A program made the position numbers and the translations under genes. Positions 24,557 through 32,079 of a stretch of DNA of 64,000 bases are shown here, one piece after another (positions within the stretch are counted from its first letter, which is position 1; every line of letters begins with the position of its first letter). The notes beneath the pieces were generated by a model. It was not told where the DNA came from. It was given only the letters and a program-made list of their open reading frames with translations, and did no database searches. Source of the stretch: an uncultured SAR116 cluster alpha proteobacterium (lineage in GTDB: Bacteria; Pseudomonadota; Alphaproteobacteria; Puniceispirillales; Puniceispirillaceae). The stretch is taken from positions 54,115 to 118,114 of the forward strand of contig CACHXC010000003.1 of NCBI GenBank assembly GCA_902583715.1. Reading direction: 5' to 3'.

Positions 24557-25882
24557 TCACTCAATGTTGTATTGTTCGCGGGCCAAATCACCAAGCCCAG
24601 CTTTGTCGAGCTTGTCCAGCGGTGCCAAAAAAGTCACCTGAATAACACCTGGTGCGCGGCCAATTTCAATAGCACCGTTTATTGTGGCTCGATTCCGCAC
24701 CTCTGGGATACCCATGTCGAGCAGTTTTGAGGCGCGATCAAGCCCATTTTCAATAGCTTCATTTAAGTTGGCGGCTGTGCCAACTACAGAAATGGGGGCA
24801 AGTCTCTCAAGTTCCTTGATATCCCAAGATGATGCAAGTCTTGCACCTTTTTTTCGTTCTTCGTTAGTCAACGGTTTGGCGAGAGGTGGCAAATCCTCTT
24901 CCAAGGGAAACAACACTGGTCCGTCAATAGCAAAGCGCTTCAACACTTCAACATGCAATGTCACGCTTCCTGAGACATCCATGGTGTGGCCTGCAATTTC
25001 GCCATCACCCTGAGCTGCATGCATATCCCCAAGATAAATTCCGGCGCCCTTCACCTTGACCGGCGCAACTAAAATTGCACCTGGCCTTACAGCGTCGATG
25101 TCCATGTGACCATCTGTTTTATGTTCTATCAATTCTTCGTACGAGATTGAATAGTGATGTGGTGCGTCTACCAAAAAGCTTCCAAAATCACCTGCGTTGT
25201 GAGAGTCAGGCATGGCAATCGAGGGTATCGTTCCCAATTGTCCAAGAAATGGCCTCATTCTGACCATTACCGCAGGCATGTCTGATGGCGCGTAATGCAA
25301 AATTGAGTGCTGCTGGGAATTGTCAGGAAGAGCGGCATAGTGATCTGCTTCGGCAGCTACTTTTTCGGCTGAACTTTTGGGAAGTGTGACACCAACATTA
25401 TTGCTACCGTCAAACGCCACTGTGTAGCCATGTAGTATTTCAAACGGTTTTACTGGGTTGTTGCATGCCGTACATTTTACAGAGTCCTGCCCAATACCCT
25501 GAATGTACGTCTCGGGCCAAACCTCATCACAAGTTGGACATCTTGCTGCAACATATGGATCACCTAAACAGTAGCCATCGGGAGAGGTGTCGTGGCCGGA
25601 AGCGGTAGCTATCGACGTGACAGTGATGTCTCTTATACGAATGATAACTCCGTCACCAGGCTCTGCGCTCTCAACATAAACAGGTTGTGTGACTTCATGC
25701 CCACCTCTCAGCCTTGGTGTAATCATTGGCCCCCAACACCCTGGTGCAGTGTTCGCAATAATTGTCCCGCCATTTTCAACAGGTCCGAGCATGGGCTTAT
25801 TAGGGTCTAAAACACTGTTGGTGAAACCTTCAACGATGAGACTTCGCCTACTGGCACCTGATATTTTTGCCTCATCTGGCAT
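24557..25882 (-). CDS. Acetamidase/formamidase family protein with zinc-ribbon insert
   Basis: A 441-residue FmdA_AmdA family amidohydrolase carrying LGDMHAAQGDGE. Compared with the 312-residue homologue at 7224 it has an insert near residues 110-145 with Cys115, Cys118, Cys137 and Cys140 (CxxC-x18-CxxC), a likely structural zinc ribbon. A very strong ribosome site, AAAGGAGG, lies just upstream of the ATG. It probably hydrolyses a short or cyclic amide to release ammonia. It shares its strand with the TauE, aminotransferase and GlxA genes but is separated from TauE by 273 bases with no evident gene. Confidence 0.83.
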   Translation of the reverse strand: MPDEAKISGASRRSLIVEGFTNSVLDPNKPMLGPVENGGTIIANTAPGCWGPMITPRLRGGHEVTQPVYVESAEPGDGVIIRIRDITVTSIATASGHDTSPDGYCLGDPYVAARCPTCDEVWPETYIQGIGQDSVKCTACNNPVKPFEILHGYTVAFDGSNNVGVTLPKSSAEKVAAEADHYAALPDNSQQHSILHYAPSDMPAVMVRMRPFLGQLGTIPSIAMPDSHNAGDFGSFLVDAPHHYSISYEELIEHKTDGHMDIDAVRPGAILVAPVKVKGAGIYLGDMHAAQGDGEIAGHTMDVSGSVTLHVEVLKRFAIDGPVLFPLEEDLPPLAKPLTNEERKKGARLASSWDIKELERLAPISVVGTAANLNEAIENGLDRASKLLDMGIPEVRNRATINGAIEIGRAPGVIQVTFLAPLDKLDKAGLGDLAREQYNIE

Positions 25883-26155
25883 ACATTCCTCCTTTAGTTC
25901 GTGTGTAATAAATTTTTGTTTTTTGAATTTGAGTACTGTTTTATGTCAGTCAAAAAATCGTCCACTTTGGCCGACCTGATCAACGTTAATGAAAAATGTA
26001 TAGCTCGTCTATGGCTCGATAGGATTTGTCTTAAAAGTCTAATCGTAATCCGCAGAGTGCAAGAATTGCGAGAGTAGAAAAGATTCATGCGCTGCGCTCC
26101 ATCATCCCACAGTTTACCAAAGCTAGAAGTCTGCCATGAGTTTAAGGCTGTGTTT

Positions 26156-26908
26156 TCACTTGGTCAGAAAAATCTGATTAACCAACAAAGATGCTCCGAT
26201 AACAATTAACAACCAGTTTGCCAAAGTCTTGAACCAACTTACTGGCGCTTTTTTGAATATGTTTGAACCTAGCCAAGCGCCAAATAGTGAAAATGGTAGT
26301 ATTAGGCAGGAAAGTAATAAAATTTCGTGTTTAATTTCTCCTAAAATACCGAGCGACGATGCTGTCACCAAGCACATAACCCAAATAGGAAATAGTATAT
26401 TCGCTCTTTGAGCGGCAGCGGTGATAGGCGCGGCTAGGAAATAAACAACAAGAATGGGCCCTGACGGCACTCCAAAACCACCCATCACGCTGCCACAAAT
26501 CACACCCAAAACTATGCTGGTAGTTCGATTCCTCGGTCCTTGGTATGAAAAACCAGACATCAGAATACAGCCAGATACTAGAACAAAAAGACCAATTCCA
26601 AAGACTACAAACGATGGGTCTGCCAAGGTAAGAAATATGACTCCAACCATGTTGGAAACAATTATTCCGGTGCTTAGTGGAAGCGCCTGAGACCACTCAA
26701 CATCTCTAACTGCTTTTAAGACAACTGGTGACAAACTCAAAACAGAGCACAGCGTCGTGATCGCAATTGCGTTCACAGGGCCAAACAACATTGTGAACAG
26801 AGGAACCATGATTAATGCACCACCAAATCCGACATAGCTGGTCAAAGCTGCTGCTGTGATAGCTATACAAACAGCTAAAATCAGCTGAGGATCTATTATT
26901 TCGAGCAA
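26156..26908 (-). CDS. TauE/SafE family sulfite/organic anion permease
   Basis: A 250-residue membrane protein with about seven to eight hydrophobic spans and the TauE/SafE repeat pattern (Y-V-G-F-G-G-A early, G-G-F-G-V-P-S-G-P late). The start is TTG 26908 behind a strong AAGGAAGG. Relatives export sulfite, sulfoacetate or other organic anions made during sulfonate or organosulfur catabolism. In this cluster it might remove an acidic end product. It is downstream of the aminotransferase gene with 111 bases between them. Confidence 0.8.
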   Translation of the reverse strand: MLEIIDPQLILAVCIAITAAALTSYVGFGGALIMVPLFTMLFGPVNAIAITTLCSVLSLSPVVLKAVRDVEWSQALPLSTGIIVSNMVGVIFLTLADPSFVVFGIGLFVLVSGCILMSGFSYQGPRNRTTSIVLGVICGSVMGGFGVPSGPILVVYFLAAPITAAAQRANILFPIWVMCLVTASSLGILGEIKHEILLLSCLILPFSLFGAWLGSNIFKKAPVSWFKTLANWLLIVIGASLLVNQIFLTK

Positions 26909-27019
26909 GTGGATAACCTTCCTTATGTTTTAAAATTGACGAAAAGTTGGGATATCCATAGCGGGATTTAATCAATTTGATGGTTGAAATTAGTGGATTT
27001 GAAATTCAGATCTGGACAT

Positions 27020-28348
27020 TCAGTTAATTCTATTTTTCCATTTTTTAATTGCAACGCTCAATCGTTCAAATAGAAGATTTATTTCTTGTCTAGATATTAT
27101 CAGGGGAGGTGCAAGCACAATCGTGTTGCCTATTGCCCTGATAAACAGTGAATGTTTTTGCGCACAATGCATCAACTTATTTCCACTATCTTTATCTAAG
27201 ACATTTAGGTCAAAGGCTCCCATTAATCCGATGCTGCGCACGTCTGCTATGATGGGGTCAGCTGAAATTTTAGAAAGTTGCGCTCTGAAGTCTTGGCTAA
27301 CGTCTCGGACATGATCGATTATAAAGTCCTCTTCAATTATTTTTAGAGCCTCAAGAGCAACAGCAGCACCAACAGGATGTCCTGAATTTGTAAAACCATG
27401 ACTAAACAGGCCTATTTTTTGAGAAAGATTGATGAGGCTTTCATGAATCTTTTTGTTCGTTAAAACGGCTGAAATAGGGAAGTAAGCTGCTGATAATCCC
27501 TTTGCAACTGTCATGATATCGGGAGTCATCCCGAATGTCTCTGACCCGAACATATTTCCAGTGCGTCCGAATCCACAAATCACCTCGTCTGCAATGAGCA
27601 AGACACCATACTTTGACAATATTTTTTGGACTTTTTCAAAATAGTTTTTTGGCGGAATTATGACGCCTCCGACACCCATAACTGGCTCAGCGATGAATGC
27701 TGCAATTGTCTCTGGGCCCTCTCGTAAAATTAAATCCTCTAAATTTGTCGCTAATCTCTCCACGAAATCTTCTGTGGTCTCCTTCTGAAGTCTTTGTTTG
27801 TGAACATCAGGCTCAGTGACAAAAATTATGTCAGGTATTTCTGCGTTTTGGTGCTCGTGCATCATTGGTGAACCAGATATTTGAGCGGAATAAATTGCTG
27901 AACCGTGGTATGATTTTTGGTGAGCTATAATTTTTTTTCGACTGGTCTCCTCATTAGAACGGTGAAAACTCCAGGCAATTTTTATAGCGCTCTCATTAGC
28001 TTCTGAACCCGAACAAGCAAAAAATACAGTTGTGAGTTGAGCTGGGCTTAGATCAATCAATTTTTGCGCAAGTTGATTGATTGGAGGTGTGCTTCTTCCA
28101 CGGAATGTATGACTGAAAGGCAAGATCGACAATTGTCTTTGGGCAGCCTCTGTGAGCCGTTGTTGACTGTATCCAAGCGTTGCGCACCAAAGGCCTGACA
28201 TCGCATCAAGATATTTAGCCCCCGATGAGTCAAAAAGATAAATCCCTTCGCCTTTCTCAATAACAAGAGGACTGGAGTCAGAGAACAAATGAAGATCCGT
28301 AAAAGGATGAATCTGTTGTAGACCCTTTGGCTTTTTTGTACCCCCCAT
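27020..28348 (-). CDS. Class III aminotransferase, omega-amino acid type
   Basis: A PLP enzyme of about 442 residues. The PLP-phosphate loop is A-C-S-G-S-E-A-N, the cofactor Asp lies in LLIADEVICGFGRTG, and the Schiff-base Lys in T-V-A-K-G-L-S. The family transfers amino groups from omega-amino acids, amines or beta-alanine-like substrates to pyruvate or 2-oxoglutarate. ATG 28348 has GGAG at about 9 bases; ATG 28363 is an alternative. It lies between TauE and the GlxA-type regulator on the same strand. A product amine or amino acid from the upstream amide-hydrolysing steps is a plausible substrate. Confidence 0.87.
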   Translation of the reverse strand: MGGTKKPKGLQQIHPFTDLHLFSDSSPLVIEKGEGIYLFDSSGAKYLDAMSGLWCATLGYSQQRLTEAAQRQLSILPFSHTFRGRSTPPINQLAQKLIDLSPAQLTTVFFACSGSEANESAIKIAWSFHRSNEETSRKKIIAHQKSYHGSAIYSAQISGSPMMHEHQNAEIPDIIFVTEPDVHKQRLQKETTEDFVERLATNLEDLILREGPETIAAFIAEPVMGVGGVIIPPKNYFEKVQKILSKYGVLLIADEVICGFGRTGNMFGSETFGMTPDIMTVAKGLSAAYFPISAVLTNKKIHESLINLSQKIGLFSHGFTNSGHPVGAAVALEALKIIEEDFIIDHVRDVSQDFRAQLSKISADPIIADVRSIGLMGAFDLNVLDKDSGNKLMHCAQKHSLFIRAIGNTIVLAPPLIISRQEINLLFERLSVAIKKWKNRIN

Positions 28349-28532
28349 GAATTTACACTCCATCTTTGATTACGTATCAGGTTCAATATTGTCGCAGTTG
28401 AAACTTCGGCTAATGAAACTGTCAAACTTCAGAGACCAATAGAATTATTAGTAAGAAGGATATGAGAAGTTTGGTGCAACTGGAAGAATGTTCATGCCCT
28501 CTAATTTTCTAATAATTTGGCTATTAATTTTG

Positions 28533-29552
28533 CTACAAAGGCGGCAGCGAAATATTTCCCTCTACACGATATAGGTTAATCCGGCCCCTATCATTCTCCG
28601 GACTCACATTATGAGTGAGCAGGTAATTACGCCGAAAACTGCGTGTTTGGCTGAATCCAAATTCTTTTGCAATCGTGGATATTTTTTCGTTGGTGTATAA
28701 TACAAGTTGACGAGCCGCCCTCATGCGTAACTTTCTATAATATGCAAGTGGGCTATGATCTGTTGAAGATTTAAATAGCCGTTCAAGGTGCCGACTAGTT
28801 AAGCCAATAGACTCTGAAATTTCTTCAATCGTTATCGGTTCACTTATGTGTTTTTGCATCAAATCAACCGCATCACTCACCAATTTTGGCAGTTTTTCCT
28901 TGGTATTAGGGTCATCTGGAAGTGGCGTGATTTGGCTTACCCCTGTTTTTCGCATCATAGGATGTTGGAACCAGCATGCGACTTCCGTTGAAACATTGGA
29001 ACCGAGCTGATTTTCAATCAAATTAAGTGCTACCTCAAAACCTCCAGCAGACCCTGAGGCAGTTACGAAAGATGAAGAAATTTCAATAATTCGATTGGAT
29101 AACAAATAATCTGGAAATTCCCTTTTGAAAGCAGCTTGATAACACCAGTGAACCGACAATGGAACTTTCGCAGCTAACTTGGTTCTTGCAAGTGGAAAAA
29201 CTCCTCCACTAACCGAGCAAAGTATACAGCCATGACGAGATAGATGACGCAACCGACCAAGTGATTGCGTGTTTTTGAATTTACTTTTGGGCGGTGATAG
29301 AAAAACTAAATACTGCGGCACCGATTTAATCGATAAGGCGTCTGCAACATCAAAGGTGATGGCCGCACTAGCAGTAATTGGCAATCCATCTTCTGATAAA
29401 AGTTGCCATTTAAATACATTTGAACTTGAGATTTCATTAGCAACCCTAAGCGGCTCTATCATGGAGGTCAGGCATGCCATCGGGAACCCGTCAAAAATAA
29501 GAAAGCTAATGTTTGTTGTTTTCACGAATTGATTACCCATCGCCTCTATCAT
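28533..29552 (-). CDS. GlxA-type AraC family transcriptional regulator
   Basis: A 339-residue regulator with an N-terminal DJ-1/PfpI-like ligand domain (about 12-200) and a C-terminal AraC helix-turn-helix pair (about 225-325, with E-E-I-S-E-S-I-G-L-T-S-R-H-L-E-R-L-F). This architecture is shared with regulators of carnitine, glycine-betaine and arginine catabolism, which sense nitrogenous small molecules. ATG 29552 is used; ATG 29540 is possible. It is divergent from the XRE-cupin regulator across only 68 bases. It is the best local candidate to control the accessory cluster. GlxA-type genes also neighbour glutamate-synthase-like genes in some rhizobia. Confidence 0.87.
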   Translation of the reverse strand: MIEAMGNQFVKTTNISFLIFDGFPMACLTSMIEPLRVANEISSSNVFKWQLLSEDGLPITASAAITFDVADALSIKSVPQYLVFLSPPKSKFKNTQSLGRLRHLSRHGCILCSVSGGVFPLARTKLAAKVPLSVHWCYQAAFKREFPDYLLSNRIIEISSSFVTASGSAGGFEVALNLIENQLGSNVSTEVACWFQHPMMRKTGVSQITPLPDDPNTKEKLPKLVSDAVDLMQKHISEPITIEEISESIGLTSRHLERLFKSSTDHSPLAYYRKLRMRAARQLVLYTNEKISTIAKEFGFSQTRSFRRNYLLTHNVSPENDRGRINLYRVEGNISLPPL

Positions 29553-29620
29553 AAATTTGCATAATCAAGTGAAGTTAGGTTATTTTTGGTTTTATTCAAT
29601 TAAACTTTTGGTGAAATGCT

Positions 29621-30268
29621 ATGCCCGCATCTCGGCAATCCTTAAAAATTAAATTTGGGCAGGATCCGCACGCTACTAGGGAAACCAGTGAGAAAGTGCT
29701 CGAGGTTGCTATTGGCCGGGAAATTCATGCGTTTAGGAAACAGCAAAACATTACTGTTGCTGAATTAGCGGCGGAGACGAATTTATCAATCGGCATGTTA
29801 TCAAAGATTGAAAATGGTAATACTTCACCATCGCTCTCGACCTTGCAAACTATTTCAAATGCGTTGTCTGTGCCCTTGACGGCATTTTTCAGGCAATATG
29901 AAGAACAGCGGATGGCTGTTCACACAAAAGCTGGTGAAGGGGTGCAGATAGAACGTGAAGGCACGCGTGCTGGCCATCAATATAATTTGCTTGGTCACAT
30001 CGGCGGCAATTCCAGCAGTGTTATTGTCGAGCCGTATCTTATAACGCTTGATGATGAGTCAGACATTTTTAAGACTTTCCAGCATAGCGGCATTGAGACT
30101 ATTTTCATGTTGGAAGGTGAGGTTAACTATTTGCATGGTAATCAGATTTACTGTCTGAAGCCGGGTGATACATTGTTCTTTGATGCTGATGCGCCACATG
30201 GTCCAGAAAAGCTGGTCAAATTGCCGGCGCGTTATCTATCGATTATTAGCTACAAGCAAAAACCTTAA
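29621..30268 (+). CDS. XRE-cupin transcriptional regulator
   Basis: A 215-residue regulator. The N-terminal Cro/CI helix-turn-helix reads V-A-E-L-A-A-E-T-N-L-S-I-G-M-L-S-K-I-E-N-G. The C-terminal cupin sensor domain carries the H-G motif and L-K-P-G-D-T-L-F-F-D-A-D-A-P-H-G-P. Proteins of this design commonly sit beside glutamate-synthase-like mgs/glx genes and repress them until a small amine or acid binds the cupin. It is 221 bases upstream of mgsA in the same direction. It shares its upstream region with the divergent GlxA-type gene, so the two regulators may cross-control. Confidence 0.87.
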   Translation: MPASRQSLKIKFGQDPHATRETSEKVLEVAIGREIHAFRKQQNITVAELAAETNLSIGMLSKIENGNTSPSLSTLQTISNALSVPLTAFFRQYEEQRMAVHTKAGEGVQIEREGTRAGHQYNLLGHIGGNSSSVIVEPYLITLDDESDIFKTFQHSGIETIFMLEGEVNYLHGNQIYCLKPGDTLFFDADAPHGPEKLVKLPARYLSIISYKQKP

Positions 30269-30357
30269 GCGTTTTAATTTTTAGATTTACTTCTCAATAA
30301 TTCTAAAAAGTTTTTCGTGGCACATCGAGAAGCCGCTAAATTACAATCGAATATTGA

Positions 30358-30370
30358 GCGTTATTAACGC
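30358..30370. promoter_or_regulatory. Inverted repeat upstream of mgsA, candidate operator
   Basis: GCGTT (30358-30362) and AACGC (30366-30370) are perfect arms around three bases. The repeat lies 50 bases before a weak candidate promoter in the gap between the XRE-cupin regulator and mgsA. An XRE dimer could bind such a site, but a single copy of this length could arise by chance. Confidence 0.3.
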
Positions 30371-30419
30371 GTTCGCCCGCAATATCTTTTGCATTGCATG
30401 AAAAAAAGTTTCCTGATAG

Positions 30420-30447
30420 TTGATACTAAGTCTCATGCATGTATGCG
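30420..30447 (+). promoter_or_regulatory. Weak candidate promoter of mgsABC-gmaS
   Basis: TTGATA at 30420-30425 and TATGCG at 30442-30447, 16 bases apart, lie 43 bases before the mgsA start codon. The -10 element is poor, consistent with a regulated promoter. The neighbouring CATGCATG palindrome overlaps the spacer. Confidence 0.28.
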
Positions 30448-30489
30448 GCACGTCAAATATAGAAATAATACCCTTGAGTGGAGTTGTTA

Positions 30490-31386
30490 ATGTGTGGAAT
30501 TGTTGGACTTTTCCTAAAGGATACGTCGCTCGAGGCTGATCTGGGTCGCATGTTATCTGAAATGCTTGTCACTATGACGGATCGGGGGCCGGATAGTGCC
30601 GGCATTGCGGTATACAACGCTCATCAAGAAGGTCAGGCGAAAATCACTGTACAAGCGGATCATCCGCAGACTGATTTTGACGGGCTGGAGAAAAAACTGG
30701 GCAAGGCGATTGGCGCCAGCGTAAAAATGGATGTACGTGACACCCATGCGGTATTGATAGTGCCGCAAGCCAGCCTTAATGCGGCGATGGCTGAGCTTCG
30801 TCAATTAGACCCTTTGATCCGTATTATGGGCCATGGTGAGTCGATTGAAATTTACAAAGAAGTTGGCCTGCCAGAAACCGTCGTGAGCCGCTTTGATATT
30901 GTAAAAATGACTGGCACACATGGCATTGGCCATACTCGCATGGCTACCGAATCGGCGGTAACAACCATGGGCGCGCACCCGTTTAATACAGGGAGTGACC
31001 AATGTTTGGTTCATAATGGATCATTGTCTAATCACAATTCATTACGGCGGAAATTGCGCCGGGAAAATATTCGAATTGAAACTGACAATGACACCGAAGT
31101 TGCAGCCGCCTACCTAACTTGGAAATTACAAAATGGATCGTCGCTTGGCGAAGCTCTGGAGAGCTCGCTACACGATTTGGATGGATTTTTCACTTTTGTT
31201 GTTGGCACAAAAGATGGGTTTGGTGTGGTCCGTGACCCCATCGCCTGTAAACCAGCAGTGATGGCAGAAACCGAGTCATATGTGGCGTTTGGAAGCGAAT
31301 ACCGTGCTTTGGTGAATCTACCAAATATTGAACAGGCCCAGGTTTGGGAGCCAGAACCAGCAACTGTTTACTTTTGGAATCATTGA
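30490..31386 (+). CDS. mgsA: N-methylglutamate synthase subunit A, class II glutamine amidotransferase
   Basis: A 298-residue class II (Ntn) glutamine amidotransferase. ATG 30490 is the real start: it makes MCGIVGLF, leaving Cys2 as the N-terminal nucleophile after Met removal, with GAGTGGAG upstream at 30476-30483. R-G-P-D-S-A-G and H-N-G-S-L-S-N are further family motifs. It corresponds to the amidotransferase domain of GltB, here a separate subunit followed by the GXGXG and FMN-domain subunits. In N-methylglutamate synthase the complex makes N-methylglutamate and ammonia from methylamine and glutamate. The close GlxB homologue in rhizobia is similar, but gmaS in the operon favours the methylamine role. 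Confidence 0.87.
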   Translation: MCGIVGLFLKDTSLEADLGRMLSEMLVTMTDRGPDSAGIAVYNAHQEGQAKITVQADHPQTDFDGLEKKLGKAIGASVKMDVRDTHAVLIVPQASLNAAMAELRQLDPLIRIMGHGESIEIYKEVGLPETVVSRFDIVKMTGTHGIGHTRMATESAVTTMGAHPFNTGSDQCLVHNGSLSNHNSLRRKLRRENIRIETDNDTEVAAAYLTWKLQNGSSLGEALESSLHDLDGFFTFVVGTKDGFGVVRDPIACKPAVMAETESYVAFGSEYRALVNLPNIEQAQVWEPEPATVYFWNH

Positions 31387-31387
31387 T

Positions 31388-32065
31388 ATGGAAAAGTTGG
31401 ATTTACAGGCGCTGGGGCTCCGCGCACTCAATGAAAAACTGCAGAAACAAACAGATGAGACAAACCAGAAAGACTGGGAAATTATCAACCCACGAGGTAG
31501 TCACGCCATCGCTGTTGGTGTCGATGCGCCGATTAACGTCACGGTACGCGGGTCAACCGGATACTATTGTGGCGGAATGAATAAGCAGGCACATATTCAT
31601 GTTGACGGGTCTGCTGGTCCGGGGGTCGCCGAAAACATGATGTCTGGCATTATCACAATCGAAGGTGATGCCAGCCAATATGCGGGGGCAACAGGGCATG
31701 GCGGCACCCTTGTCATTAGGGGAAATGCGGCATCACGTTGTGGCATTTCGATGAAGGGCATCGATATTGTGGTGCATGGCAATATTGGTCATATGAGTGC
31801 CTTTATGGCGCAATCTGGCAACCTAGTTGTGTGTGGTGATGCTGGCGATGCATTGGGTGACTCGATTTACGAAGCGCGCTTGTTTGTGCGTGGGTCGGTC
31901 AAATCGCTTGGTGCCGATTGTATCGAAAAGGAAATGCGTCCAAAACATCTCGAGATTTTGCGAGGCTTGCTTGAAAAAGGCGAGTGTGATGCCAAGCCGG
32001 AAGAATTCAAACGATACGGTTCGGCTCGGCAACTCTATAATTTCAAAATTGATAATGCTTACTAG
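31388..32065 (+). CDS. mgsB: N-methylglutamate synthase subunit B, GXGXG domain
   Basis: A 225-residue protein corresponding to the C-terminal beta-helix (GXGXG) domain of glutamate synthase. The repeated G-x-x-x-G turns are visible (G-D-A-S-Q-Y-A-G-A-T-G-H-G-G, V-H-G-N-I-G, V-C-G-D-A-G-D). It starts 1 base after mgsA stops; the upstream in-frame ATG at 31328 would lie inside mgsA. It is a structural subunit linking the amidotransferase and FMN subunits. There is no signal peptide. Confidence 0.86.
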   Translation: MEKLDLQALGLRALNEKLQKQTDETNQKDWEIINPRGSHAIAVGVDAPINVTVRGSTGYYCGGMNKQAHIHVDGSAGPGVAENMMSGIITIEGDASQYAGATGHGGTLVIRGNAASRCGISMKGIDIVVHGNIGHMSAFMAQSGNLVVCGDAGDALGDSIYEARLFVRGSVKSLGADCIEKEMRPKHLEILRGLLEKGECDAKPEEFKRYGSARQLYNFKIDNAY

Positions 32066-32079
32066 CAGAGACAAAAATC

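Larger units (their letters stand above)
2066..29552. other. Putative accessory catabolic island between mgdCD-type and mgsABC-gmaS genes
   Basis: This block is AT-richer to the eye than its flanks: a coding line at 28021 has 22 of 60 G/C, one at 59041 has 33 of 60. It carries about 27 catabolic, transport and regulatory genes on both strands. It separates soxAG/mgdCD-type genes on the left from mgsABC-gmaS on the right, which act in one pathway and are adjacent in several alphaproteobacteria. No integrase, transposase, tRNA target or flanking repeat was recognised, so transfer is an inference from composition and context. The exact edges are uncertain; the left may lie anywhere in 1838-2080 and the right at 29553-29620. 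Confidence 0.5.

Noticed and set aside
25894..26088. Minus-strand open frame of 64 codons in the gap upstream of the FmdA-type gene
   Set aside because: The composition is that of AT-rich non-coding DNA, with no ribosome site or motif; the gap is better read as the leader of the FmdA-type gene.
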